A stretch of DNA of 64,000 nucleotides from Rebecca billardiae RCC1528. Taxonomy: Eukaryota > Haptophyta. The translations under genes and the position numbers were made by a program. Location of the stretch: positions 1,488,001 to 1,552,000 of the forward strand of contig OZ251233.1 in NCBI GenBank assembly GCA_965240325.2, given 5' to 3'. Numbering within the stretch: position 1 is the first letter of the stretch; each line of letters opens with the position of its first letter. Positions 44,986 through 55,500 of the stretch are shown here, in pieces. Below the pieces are notes generated by a model. It saw nothing but the letters and a program-made list of their open reading frames with translations, searched no databases and was not told the origin of the DNA.

Positions 44986-47900
44986 ACACTCGGGCCGCGC
45001 GCCTTGTGGCCAGCCGTCGTCGCTGTCGGCGGGCGGGCAGGTAGCGCGTTGTGGATCGCTCCGGCGGCCGTCGCGAACGGTGCGGTGAGCGAGCTGGGGC
45101 CGGGCGCGCGGCGTGTGGGCTCCTCGTCGGCACTCGCCGTGCCCACCCCGCGCCGCAGCGCGTCGGGAGACTCCTCGAGCCCGAGCCGCGTTCGCCGCAC
45201 GTGCGCGTCCACCGACGACTGCTCCCGCCGCTTCGTCGCCTGCAGCGACGCCGGGTGCGCGGGCCAGCTGCCGTCGTGCTCGGAGAACGTGTGGTGTCGC
45301 CGCCGCGCGTGGGCGAGCGCGGCAGGGTGCGCCGGAAGGGCGGTCGCGCCCGCCGGCGCGTCGAGCCGCGAACTGAGCGGCTGCCCGGGGCCGTCGGGCC
45401 TCGGGGGCGGGGACGGCGCCTCCGCTGACGGCGGCGGCTTGGCACCTGGCTCGCGCGCCGCGGCCGCCGTCGCAAGGTGTGGTGGCGGCGGCGGTTGCCG
45501 ACCGAGCGCTGGCGAGACGCTCCGCGCCGCAGGCCTGCCGCCGCCGAAGCTTGTGGACTGCGGGCGGCTGCGGCCAGCCTGCGCGGCCGTGGCGTGGCCC
45601 TTGCCGAACGACGCACTCAGCGAGGGCTGCTGGCGGCGCGTGTGCTCCGGTGGTGCGCCGCCGCCACCGCTGCCGCCGGCCTGCGAGCTGGGCTGTGCGC
45701 CGCAGCCGCAGCCGCCCGGCGCGCGGGGCGGGAATGGGAGCGGTGGGTGCTGCGCCGCTCCTCGAGCGGCCGAACGGTCGTGAGTGGGGGAGCGGGCTGC
45801 GGCAGCAGACCGGCCATGGGCGGAAGGGCTCGCCGCGCCGCGGCCGCCGCCGCTCGCGGCCGCGAGCGGCTCGGACGCGACCGCTCTGCTGCTCGCGAGA
45901 GAGGGGGCTGCTGCGTCGGTGCCGGCTTCGGCATTGCTGCCGCTGCTGGGCGCGGGCGTCGTCGCCGAGGGCATGCCGCTGCTCGCTGCTTGCGGCGCCG
46001 GGAGCGCCACACCCCGTGGCGTGTGCACCGCCGGCACACGCAACTCTGCAGCGCGGAGGTGCTGCGCGGCGCGCGCCGGCAGCGCGCCCACCTCCGCGCC
46101 GAGATGCAGCACGAGATCGAGATGCAGATTGAGATCGACCACGGACGCCGTGGCTGCGGTGGCGGTGGGTGTGGAGCTCGAGCCGCGCGTCGGTGCGCTT
46201 GACTGCTCCGCCGCCGCGGACGCGGGCAGGCGCCCCGGCCTGGGCGAGCGCGCGCCACCGCGGCTCGGCGGTGCTGGCACGGCCAGGCTGGCAGCGATGG
46301 TCGCTGCGGGCTCGACCGTCGCTGTGTCGGCTTCGGCGGCTGTGGGCATCGCGGCCTTGAGCTCGTGCGCCTCCTGCGCGAGAAGCTCGAGCAGGACGTC
46401 GACGCCCACCGCGAACGCTGGGCTGTGCTCGGCCGCACCCGCCTCGAGCGCGGCGCTCAGTGCGGCCGTCAGCCGGTCGGCGTGCGACTGCGCCGGCACC
46501 GCCGCCGCCGGGGCCTGAGCACCGCCGTCGGCCGCGCGCCCGGCACCACCACGCGCAGCCTCGACGCCTGCCGTCGGCTCGAGCGCGCTCGGCGGGCGAG
46601 CTTGAGCAGGCTCGGCGCGCAGGTGGTCGCGCATCGCAGCGATCAGCGCCGCCGCCGCCGCGAGCTCCTCCTCCGCCCCGCGCGCCCACTGCCGCACCGC
46701 GCCGCCTGCGCGTGAGCCGCGTCACGCACCGCGCTCCGCGGCGCAGGCGGCTGCGCGCTCTCGGCCTCCGACGCATCCGCCTCGGCCTCCTTCTGCGCAG
46801 AGCCGGCGCCCGCGGCGCGCGGCGTGTGTGACCCTGGCGTCATCCACCCGTGCCTCTCGAGCGCGGCGCGCATGTCTTCCACGAGCTCGGCGGGCGGCGA
46901 GCACTCGGCGTGCGGCGAGACAGGACCTGCGTCCAACGGCGGCCGCGCGCCGGCCGGCAGCGCAAGGCGCGCGCCGTCGCCGATGCGCTGGTGCAGCTGC
47001 TCGGCGAGCCTCGGTGCGCCGTCGTCCGCGCGCGGCCCGCCCTTGAGCGACAGCCGCGTCGACGGAGGCAGCGAGCCGCAGGGCGAACGCAGCATGCCCA
47101 CGATCGACAGCCGCCCGGACTCCCCGGAGGCAAGTCCCCTGCTCGGCCGTCGACTGGACGTGGCCGAGCGCGCGGCGGAGAGCTCGCCGCCGTCCTCGCT
47201 GCGGATGTCGTCGACGTCGGCGAAGGCTCGCGGCGCGTGCGCGAGCTCCTTGACGAGGGCCGCACGGCGCGCCAGCGCCGAGCTCGCCTCCGACGGGCGC
47301 CAGCCCTCGAGCGACACGCGCTCGGCGCTGCGCTGCTGCGCAAGCAGCGCGGCGCGCAGCGCTGCGCCCGGCGCCGCCGGCCGCGTGATGCGCCGGAAGA
47401 GCTTGGCGAGGAAGGTGACGTACGCGAACTCGTCGGTGCCCTCGGTCCACGTGTCCACGAGCTCGAACAACCCCGCGCAGAACGCCTCGATCGGCATCCC
47501 CTCGCGCGTGTCGTACGCCGCCATGTCCGACTCCCAGTCGGCGAGGATGAGCGCGCGGCATGCGGCGCGCGGCTCGTCGGCGTCGATCACGCCGAGCGCA
47601 CGGCCGATGCGCTCATACAGGTCGACGTACGCCTGCTCGGTCATGCGCTGGTCGCACGCGAGCCCCGCCGCGTTCCAGTACCGCGCCAGCCCGGTGAGGA
47701 CGGTGGGCGAGCCGATCAGCGCCTTGCGCTTCTCTGCGTCTCGCGCGCTCTCCTCCGGCTGCCGAGCATGTGGTACGGGACGGCGCCGCGCTCGCGCTGC
47801 TCGCGCGTGCGCTCAAAGTGGAAGCGATCGACAGTGGCGGGCGACCTTGAGCCCACGCCGTCGGCGAGCGTGCGTGGGCCGCCCTCCGCGCCAAGCGCCA

Positions 47901-48150
47901 TCGCGGCCGCGACCTCGAACGCGCTCGAGGTCGACGACTCGGTCGGCTTTGGCTGCGCGCCGAGCGGCTGGTCATGCGCGACTGGCTCGGGGCGCGAGCC
48001 ACCACGCGAGTGTGTGAGGCTGTCAAAGGCCTCGTTCAGGCTCACCGCGCCGTCGTGCGTTGCGTGGCGCCGCCGCGGCCGCGCGCGCACCTCGTGTAGC
48101 GCGTCCAAAGCGTCTGGCGGCATCGTGTCAAGGGCCGTAATCGTGTGCAC
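44598..48150 (-). CDS. Long disordered protein with conserved N-terminal helical region; two frame changes
   Basis: Three consecutive open segments in different frames look coding: 48150-47761, about 47758-46730 and about 46688-44598, roughly 1,165 residues in total. The middle segment is conserved-looking and helical: an EKRKALI-then-YWNAAG region, a DWESDMAAY motif and FELVDTWTEGTDEFAYVTFL. This is a pattern I associate with widespread protist proteins of probable ciliary or cytoskeletal role (uncertain). The rest is Ala/Ser/Pro-rich and disordered, with a Leu/His helix near 46120. The frame change near 46,710 could be a 41-bp GT-AG intron (46729-46689). The one near 47,750 leaves room for at most a 29-bp GC-AG gap, so a sequencing indel is also possible. 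The start codon is uncertain; Met at 48123 is an alternative. The gene is divergent from the kinesin gene. Confidence 0.6.
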
Positions 48151-48320
48151 GGACGGATTTGACGACCGACTGCGTCTGTTCGCGCAATAAAAGGGTGGTC
48201 AGGGTCCCTGACCAGGAGATCGGGTAAGATCGACTGGCTCTTCCCGGCCCTTGTAAGAAGCCGGCTAACGGTCGCGGCTCACTCGCGCAGTGAGTCGGCG
48301 AGGGGGAGCGGCGGCGCGGC
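48151..48320. promoter_or_regulatory. Shared divergent promoter with 19-bp palindrome
   Basis: 170 bp lie between the start at 48150 (-) and the kinesin start at 48321 (+). The perfect palindrome tggtcagggtccctgacca lies at 48196-48214 (9-bp arms, one central base), next to an aataaaag stretch at 48186-48193 that could act as a TATA-like element. It is a candidate site for a dimeric regulator. Confidence 0.5.
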
Positions 48321-51300
48321 ATGGGCAACTCAGAGTCGCAGGCCGTGCGCAACGTGGACAAGCGCACGGCGCGCCGCGACCACGCGCCCAAGTTCAAGCA
48401 GGCGATCGCGCGGTACCGCGTCGAGCACACGGACGAGGACGGCGTCGTCGCCGCCGAGCAGCCGCGTGTGGATGAGGCGGGGCGGCTGGGCGAGCGGCTG
48501 CGCGTGTGCGTGCGCAGGCGGCCCATCTTCGCGCACGAGGAGGAGGCGGGCGAGTTCGACGTGCTCAGCTGCTCGCGCACCTCGATCGTCGTGCACGACG
48601 GCCGGCTGCACCCGGACTGCCGCCACCTCTTCATCAGCCACCACGTCTTCGGCTTCGACCGCGTGTTCGACGAGCGCGCGTCGTCGGCGGACGTGTACGC
48701 CGACGCGGTCGCGCCGCTCGTCCGCGCGTGCGTGCACGAGCGCGCCCCCGCGTGCGTCCTCATGTACGGCCAGACCGGCTCGGGCAAGACGTTTACGACG
48801 CGCGGGTTGCTCGGCCTCGCGGCGGCGCAGCTGTTCGCAGAGGTGGGCGAGGGCGACGAGGTGAGCGTGGCGTACGCCGAGCTGGCGGGGCTCGGGATGC
48901 GCGACATGCTCAACGGCGCCGCGCCGTGCCAGCTCCTCACCGACCGCAGCGGCGAGGTGCAGGTCGTGCCTTCCCTGGAGGTCCCCGTCTCGGACGCGCC
49001 CGCGCTGCTCGCGCTCGTCGAGCTGTGCGTGGCGCTGCGCGCGACGGCGGCGACGGGGGTGCACGACGCGTCGTCGCGCTCGCACGCGTTCTGTCGCATC
49101 CACGTGCGCCGCGCCGGGCACCCGCCCGGCGAGTGCGGCTCGCTCACGCTGATCGACCTCGCGGGCTCGGAGCAGAGGATCGACACGGAAGCGCACACCG
49201 CGCGCCGCACCAAGGAGTCCGCCGCGATCAACTCGTCGCTGATGGCGCTGAAGGAGAGCGTGCGCGCGCTCTCGCGCGGGGAGGGGTGGCACACGCTCGC
49301 CGGCGGGCGGCACCCGCTCACCCAGCTCCTCCGCCCGTGCTTCACGCAGCCGCACGCGCGCAGCCTCGTGCTCGCGACGGTGTCGCCTTCCTCCAAGGAT
49401 ACGGAGCACGCGCTCAACACGCTGCGGCACGCGTCGCTCATGGACGGGCGCTCGGACGAGGGCGGCACGTCGTGGGTGGGCGGCGGCGAGGTGCGCCGGC
49501 AGGACATCGGCGAGATCGACATCCACGGCACCCAGGCCAAGCGGCGCGCCGAGGCGGAGGCGCTCGCCACGCGGCGCGACGGCGCGCCCAGGGGCGGCGG
49601 CGGCGGCGCCGACGACTCGATCGGCGCGAGCGCGGCGCAGGCGAGCGAGCGTCGGCGCGAGGCGCGCGCCGACGCGGCGGCGTTCAAGCGCGCCGAGCGG
49701 CAGGCGATGCGCGCGCTCAAGGCCGCCGCGCCCGAGCAGCTCGACGCGCTCCTCGCCGAGCGCGAGCGCGCCAGCGCCGGGCCCTCTCTGAATCGGTTCC
49801 AGGCGGCGCGCCTCACGTCGCGCGCGGCGAACGGGCCCTGGCCCGGCGGGAGCGGCGGCGGGCTGGCGCACGCGCGCGCCGAGGCGGGAGGCCGGGCGGC
49901 GGCGCGCGAGGTGCCGCCGCCGGGCGCCGACGACGAGCCGGACGAGTGGGCGCCCGGACCGCCCGGACGCGTGCCGCGCGCGCCGCCGCCCAAGCACGCG
50001 CCGCGCCGCGGCAGCAGCGTCGACATCGCCACCGACGCCGCCGCCCTTTGCGAGCCGGGTGGCGGCTCAGCCGAGGACGAGGACGACTGGACTGGCCTAG
50101 CCGCTGCGGGTGCGACGGACACGCGGCGGCGCGGCGCGGACGCGCGGGCGACGCGGCCGCCCGTGGACCCGGCAGAGCGCCGCGCCGGACCTTCGGCCGC
50201 CTCGCGCCGTGCGCACGCCGCCGCCGCCGCCGCGGCCGACGCCTCTTCCGCCGCCGCTGCTGGCTTCCGCCATGCTGATGCCGACCAGAGCGAGCACTGG
50301 GGTGCAGGCGGCGGCGGTGGCTGGGGCGGCAGCGGCGGCGGTGGCTGGGGCGGCGGCCGCGAGCGCGGGGGGCCGCGCTCAGAGGCGCACGCCTCCGCGG
50401 CGGCTGGGCTTGGGTTTGGCGCGGCCGCGGCGACGCGCGCGTCGACGGCCGTCGCCCGGTTCGGCCGCCGCGCCACGCCACCGACCTCCGGAGACTCAGC
50501 GCACGGCGGGGCGGACTGGGGCGACGCCGGCGGAGCTGAGAGCGGCACCGAGCTCGATGGCTCGGACGAGGGGGCCTGGTGGCACGGCGCTCGGCGCGCC
50601 GCGGGCGACAGTCGCCCGCCCTCGCGGCCACCCTCTGGTCTGTCCTCACGCGAGCGCGCCGCCGCCCACGGCCGGCGCGCCGCCGCGGCCTCGGCTGGGG
50701 CCTCCGGTGCGGACACGCCGCGTGCTGGCTGTGGCGGTGGGGCCGGGAGCGTCGGCACATCGCGCGGCGGGACGCCGCGCGGCGGTGGCGGTGGCGCGGC
50801 CGCGGGGCGGCCGCCGCCCGCGCCCGTCGCCGCGCCGAGGCACGCCGCCGCCCCTTTGCCCGCATCGCCCTCGGCCGCAGCCGCCGCCGCAGCCGCCGCC
50901 GCCGACCCCGTCTCTCCTGGGAGCAGCCAGATACAATCTCGGCTGGAGGCGGCGAGAGCGCGGCGCGAGGCGCTCGAGCGCGCGCGGCGCGAGCAGCTGC
51001 TGCGGCGGCAGGGCAGCAGCGGTGGGAGCGGCGGCGCGCTCGCGGCCGCCGGCCCCGCCTCGGCGGCGGCGGGTGGCGCAGACGAAACCAGCATGGCCGC
51101 CGCTACCGCGCCGCCTGACCATCGCGCGGAGCTGGCGCGGCTGCAGGCAGCGATCGACGCGCTGCCGCGCACGCGCGTGCACGACGCCGCGCGCGCAGGG
51201 CTCACCCGCCAGCGTGACGTGCACCGCGCCGCTCTCCTGCGCGAGCGGCGGCGCGCGGAGCAGGCTAGTCGCGCGGCCGCGGCCGGCCACGTCCCTGCCT

Positions 51301-51680
51301 CGGCCGCCGCGGCCGGCGGCGTGAGCGGCGCGCCGAGCGGCACGCCGAGTGCACCCGCGCGCGAGCCGGACGCGGAGCCGCGCGCGCGATCGCCGCTGGG
51401 CCCGCTGAATGGCGCGGCGGATCTGGCGCGCGAGCCGTCGCCCGCGCGCGCGCCGCTGAGCGCGGCCGACGCGACGGCGCCCTCACGCTCAGGCGTGCGC
51501 AAGCCGACCCGCCGCGTCGTGCGCGACTTTGACGCGGCCGAGTCGGACGAGGTGAGCGTGCGCGTCGACGACCACGTGGACGTGCTCGCCGACGATGGCG
51601 ACTCGGCGTGGGTGGAGGTGCGGCACATGCGCACGGACGAGCTCGGCCTGCTGCCGCGCGAGTGCATCGCCGGGCTGTGA
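48321..51680 (+). CDS. Kinesin-13-like motor with C-terminal SH3 domain
   Basis: A single-exon ORF of 1,119 residues. The motor begins near 59. VCVRRRP and EFDVLSC match the start of kinesin-13 (MCAK-type) motors. The P-loop is GQTGSGKT (150-157), switch I SSRSHAF (251-257) and switch II DLAGSE (279-284). The relay segment INSSLMALKESVRAL also fits kinesin-13, whose members depolymerise microtubule ends rather than walk. The motor is short for its class and the neck is not canonical. Residues 390-1050 are Ala/Gly/Arg/Pro-rich and disordered, with helical stretches near 445-490 and 930-960. Residues about 1061-1117 form an SH3 fold (VVRDFDA, DSAWVEV, LGLLPRECI). The N-terminus MGNSES fits N-myristoylation. 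I know of no kinesin-13 with an SH3 domain. A long antisense ORF on this stretch is a composition shadow. Confidence 0.88.
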   Translation: MGNSESQAVRNVDKRTARRDHAPKFKQAIARYRVEHTDEDGVVAAEQPRVDEAGRLGERLRVCVRRRPIFAHEEEAGEFDVLSCSRTSIVVHDGRLHPDCRHLFISHHVFGFDRVFDERASSADVYADAVAPLVRACVHERAPACVLMYGQTGSGKTFTTRGLLGLAAAQLFAEVGEGDEVSVAYAELAGLGMRDMLNGAAPCQLLTDRSGEVQVVPSLEVPVSDAPALLALVELCVALRATAATGVHDASSRSHAFCRIHVRRAGHPPGECGSLTLIDLAGSEQRIDTEAHTARRTKESAAINSSLMALKESVRALSRGEGWHTLAGGRHPLTQLLRPCFTQPHARSLVLATVSPSSKDTEHALNTLRHASLMDGRSDEGGTSWVGGGEVRRQDIGEIDIHGTQAKRRAEAEALATRRDGAPRGGGGGADDSIGASAAQASERRREARADAAAFKRAERQAMRALKAAAPEQLDALLAERERASAGPSLNRFQAARLTSRAANGPWPGGSGGGLAHARAEAGGRAAAREVPPPGADDEPDEWAPGPPGRVPRAPPPKHAPRRGSSVDIATDAAALCEPGGGSAEDEDDWTGLAAAGATDTRRRGADARATRPPVDPAERRAGPSAASRRAHAAAAAAADASSAAAAGFRHADADQSEHWGAGGGGGWGGSGGGGWGGGRERGGPRSEAHASAAAGLGFGAAAATRASTAVARFGRRATPPTSGDSAHGGADWGDAGGAESGTELDGSDEGAWWHGARRAAGDSRPPSRPPSGLSSRERAAAHGRRAAAASAGASGADTPRAGCGGGAGSVGTSRGGTPRGGGGGAAAGRPPPAPVAAPRHAAAPLPASPSAAAAAAAAAADPVSPGSSQIQSRLEAARARREALERARREQLLRRQGSSGGSGGALAAAGPASAAAGGADETSMAAATAPPDHRAELARLQAAIDALPRTRVHDAARAGLTRQRDVHRAALLRERRRAEQASRAAAAGHVPASAAAAGGVSGAPSGTPSAPAREPDAEPRARSPLGPLNGAADLAREPSPARAPLSAADATAPSRSGVRKPTRRVVRDFDAAESDEVSVRVDDHVDVLADDGDSAWVEVRHMRTDELGLLPRECIAGL

Positions 51681-51995
51681 GCCGCACTCGGCACTGCGCG
51701 CGCTGGGGCCGTCGCAGACTTATTTCGCTCCTCCGTCCTCGGATTGGCGGCGTCGTGTTGCCGTCCCAGTCGGGCTCAACGCCGGGGCCTGGCAGCCGCC
51801 CAAGCCTACGTAACTACGGATAGCCGCGTGCTGCCGCCATGCGTCATCTGTCAGATAATCATCGTGTGAACGAATCGCGTGCTTGCGATGAATGTAGTCG
51901 ATCACAGCCTGACACGGCGGATTCGACGCGCCTGCTATCATATCATGATGGTGATGCGCGCGCCGAATTTAGGCGCGCCGCGCGCTTCAGCAGCG

Positions 51996-52081
<86 letters not shown>

Positions 52082-52548
52082 ATAATGTTTTTATTTTCGC
52101 CGCCACGCGCTCGATGACGACTCGCAGACTCGACGACTCACTGAGTCGACTGGTTAGCTAGTAAAAACGGCGGCAAGCAAGTTATTGGGACGTCGCGTTT
52201 TGTTGCGCACGACTGCTGTATTTTCTAGAAACGGATGTCATGACGGATGAAGATCGGCGCCCGGGGCCCGTTCACGGCGGGCCGTTGCGCACGTCCGTTG
52301 GACTCTGTTGCGACGATGCCGGATGGCGTGCGGTCAGGCACGGTCGTGCGGCGCAGCAGAGAGCAGAAGGATGGCGACCCGGGCGAACAATGGACACGAA
52401 TGACGCCGCCTGCGGCCTCGAATGGTATGGGCGGCATGCGCGTGGCTGCTTCGACGGATCGAGTTCAGAATGATGGGCACAGATAGGCAGTGTGCAAGGG
52501 AGCGAGCAGGGGACAGTGCGCTTGCAAGGCAGCGCGGCCGCGCAGCAC
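51681..52548. other. Spacer between convergent genes
   Basis: About 870 bp holding the 3' flanks of the kinesin gene (+) and the repeat-scaffold gene (-). It contains an 80-bp AT microsatellite. Two overlapping short ORFs at 52240-52490 have no recognisable features. No gene is supported. Confidence 0.6.
51998..52077. repeat. (AT)40 microsatellite
   Basis: Forty uninterrupted AT units, self-complementary and therefore able to extrude a cruciform. Confidence 0.95.
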
Positions 52549-55500
52549 TCAGCCGATGATCTTCTTCGGCCGCGCTGCTCCCAGGCCGGTGCTCGGCCCG
52601 CTCCCGGACCCGCCACTCGGGGGTAGCCGAGGCGGAGGCGTAGGCTTAGGGAGGGGTTTCGGTGCCGCCTTGGGCGGCGGCGGTGGTGGCGACGGTGGTG
52701 GCGGCTTAGGCGCCGGCTTCGGCGGCGGCGGCGGTGGCGGCTTTGGCGGCGGTGGTGGCGGCGGCTTCGGCGCCGGCTTCGGCGGCGGCGGCGGTGGTGG
52801 CTTCGGTGCCGGCTTCGGCGGCGGTGGCGGTGGCGACTTTGGCGGCGGTGGTGGCGGCGGCTTCGGCGCCGGCTTCGGCGGCGGCGGAGGTGGCGGCTTT
52901 GGTGCCGGCTTAGGCGGTGGCGGCTTTGGCGCCGGCTTTGGTGGTGGCGGCGGCGGTGGCCTCTTCGCCGGCGCCGCGCCTGATGTGATCACACGCTTGG
53001 CGCGTGCCCCGCCCAGGTTGAAGAGCGAGCCACCCGCGGGCTTGGCCGGCGCGGGCTTGGCGCGGGGCGGCAGCGCCACACGCTGCGCCGGCGTGCGCAC
53101 GATCGAGCGCACGGGCGGCAGCGGGCCCGGTGGCGGCTTCGCCACCGGCTTGGGCGGCGGCGGCGGAGGCGGCAGCCGGCGTGGTGGCGGCGGTGGCGGC
53201 GGCTTGCGAACCGGCTTTGGCGCCGGCTTGGGCGGCGGCTTACGCGCAGGCGGCTTTGGAGCCGCCTTCGCCGCCGGCTTGCTCGCCGGCTTCGCCCCGA
53301 ACAGCGAGCCGAAGAAGGACGGCTGCGGCGCGGACGGCGGCTTGGCCACCGGCTTGGGCGGCGGCGGCGGCGCCTTCACGATGGCACGCACCGGCGGCGG
53401 CGGCGGCGGCTTGGGCGCCGGCTTGGGCGGCGGCGGCTTCGCCACCACCTTTGGCGGCGGCGGCGGCGGCGGCTTGCGCACCGGCTTGGGCGGCGGTGGC
53501 TTCGCAACCACCTTTGGCGGCGGCGGCGGCGGCGGCGGCCGACGCACGACAGCTGGTGGCGGCCGCGCCCCGGGCGCCGTGATCACCTTGCGCGTGCGTG
53601 CGCCGCCCAGGCCAAACGCAGAGGTGCCCGCCGGCTTGGACGGCGTGGGCGACGCGCGCGGCGGCAGCGCCACACGCTGTGCCGGCGTGCGCACGATCGA
53701 GCGCACGGGCGGCAGCGGGCCCGGCGGCGGCTTCGCCACCGGCTTGGGCGGCGGCGGCGGCGGCGGCAGCCGGCGTGGCGGCGGCGGCGGCGGCCGGCGC
53801 ACCGGCTTGGGTGGCGGCTTGGGCGCCGGCTTGGGCACCGGCTTGGGCGCCGGCTTGGGCGCCGGCTTGGGCGCCGGCTTGGCCGCCGGCTTCGCCCCGA
53901 ACAGCGACTCGAAGAAGGACGGGCGCGGCGCGGACGGCGGCTTGGCCACCGGCTTGGGCGGCGGCGGCGGCGCCTTCACGATGGCACGCACCGGCGGCGG
54001 CGGTGGCGGCTTGGGCGCCGGCTTGGGCGGCGGCGGCTTCGCCACCACCTTTGGCGGCGGTGGCGGCGGCGGCGGCTTCACCACCGGCTTCGGCGGCGGC
54101 GGCTTGACCGCCACCGGCTTGGGCGGCGGCGGCCGCGCCCCGGGCGCCGTGATCACCTTGCGCGTGCGTGCGCCGCCCAGGCCAAACGCAGACGTGCCCG
54201 CCGGCTTGGACGGCGTGGGCGACGCGCGCGGCGGCAGCGCCACACGCTGCGCCGGCGTGCGCACGATCGAGCGCACGGGCGGCAGAGGACCCGGCGGCGG
54301 CTTCGCCACCGGCTTGGGCGGCGGCGGCGGCGGCGGCCGGCGCACCGGCTTGGGCGCCGGCTTGGGCGCCGGCTTCAGAGCCGGCTTGGCCGCCGGCTTC
54401 GCCCCGAACAGCGAGCCGAAGAAGGACGGGCGCGGCGCGGACGGCGGCTTGGCCACCGGCTTGGGCGGCGGCGGTGGCGCCGGCTTCACAATCGTTCGCA
54501 CCGGCGGCGGCGGCGGCGGCGGCTTGGGCGCTGGCTTGGGCGGCGGCGGCTTCGCCACGAGCTTGGGAGGCGGCGGCGGCGGCGGCGGCTTGGGCACCGG
54601 CTTGGGCGGCGGCGGCGCGGCCACGATCGGCTTGGGCGGCGGCGGCGGCGGCGGCGCGCGGGGCGGCGGTACCGGCGACGCCGTGATCACCTTGACGTTG
54701 CGAGCGCCGCCGATGGGCCCGCCGAAGCTGAAGGGCGACGGGCGCGATTTGGGCGCGGGCGTGCGCGGCGCAGGGCGCGCGGGGCGGGGCGCGACGGGCG
54801 CGGACGTGCGCACCGCCGCCCGCACAGGGGCGAGGCGCGGCCCGGACGGCGGCGGCGGCGGCGGGCTGAAGAAGGACGGCGGCAGCCTGATCTGCCCCTC
54901 CGGCGGCGGCGGCGGCTTGCCGATGTACACGGGCGGACCCGACGGCGGCGGCGGCGCAGCCTTGCGAGCGGGCGGCGGCGAGCGCGGAGCAAGCGTTGCG
55001 CGCTGCGCCGGCGCACGCACAATCGAGCGCACGGGCGGCAGCGGGGCCGGCGGCGGCTTCGCCACCGGCTTGGGCGGCGGCGGCGGCCGGCGCACCGGCT
55101 TCGGCGGCGGCTTCCGTGCGGGCTTCGCCGCCGGCTTCGCCCCGAACAGCGAGTCGAAGAAGGACGGGCGCGGCGCGGACGGCGGCTTGGCCACCGGCTT
55201 GGGCGGCGGCGGCGGCGCCTTCACGATGGCACGCACCGGCGGCGGCGGTGGCGGCTTGGGCGCCGGCTTGGGCGGCGGCGGCTTCGCCACCACCTTTGGC
55301 GGCGGCGGCGGCGGCGGCGGCTTCACCACCGGCTTGGGCGGCGGCGGCTTGACTGCCACCGGCTTGGGCGGCGGCGGCCGCGCCCCGGGCGCAGTGATCA
55401 CCTTGCGCGTGCGTGCGCCACCCAGGCCAAACGCAGAGGTGCCCGCCGGCTTGGACGGCGTGGGCGACGCGCGCGGCGGCAGCGCCACACGCTGCGCCGG

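Noticed and set aside
44205-45044. Plus-strand ORF crossing the inverted repeat and the gene end
   Set aside because: It consists of repeat arm plus antisense of the minus-strand coding sequence.
48128-51694. 1,188-codon ORF antisense to the kinesin gene
   Set aside because: It is Ser/Ala/Arg-rich with no domains, whereas the plus strand carries all kinesin motifs and an SH3 domain.
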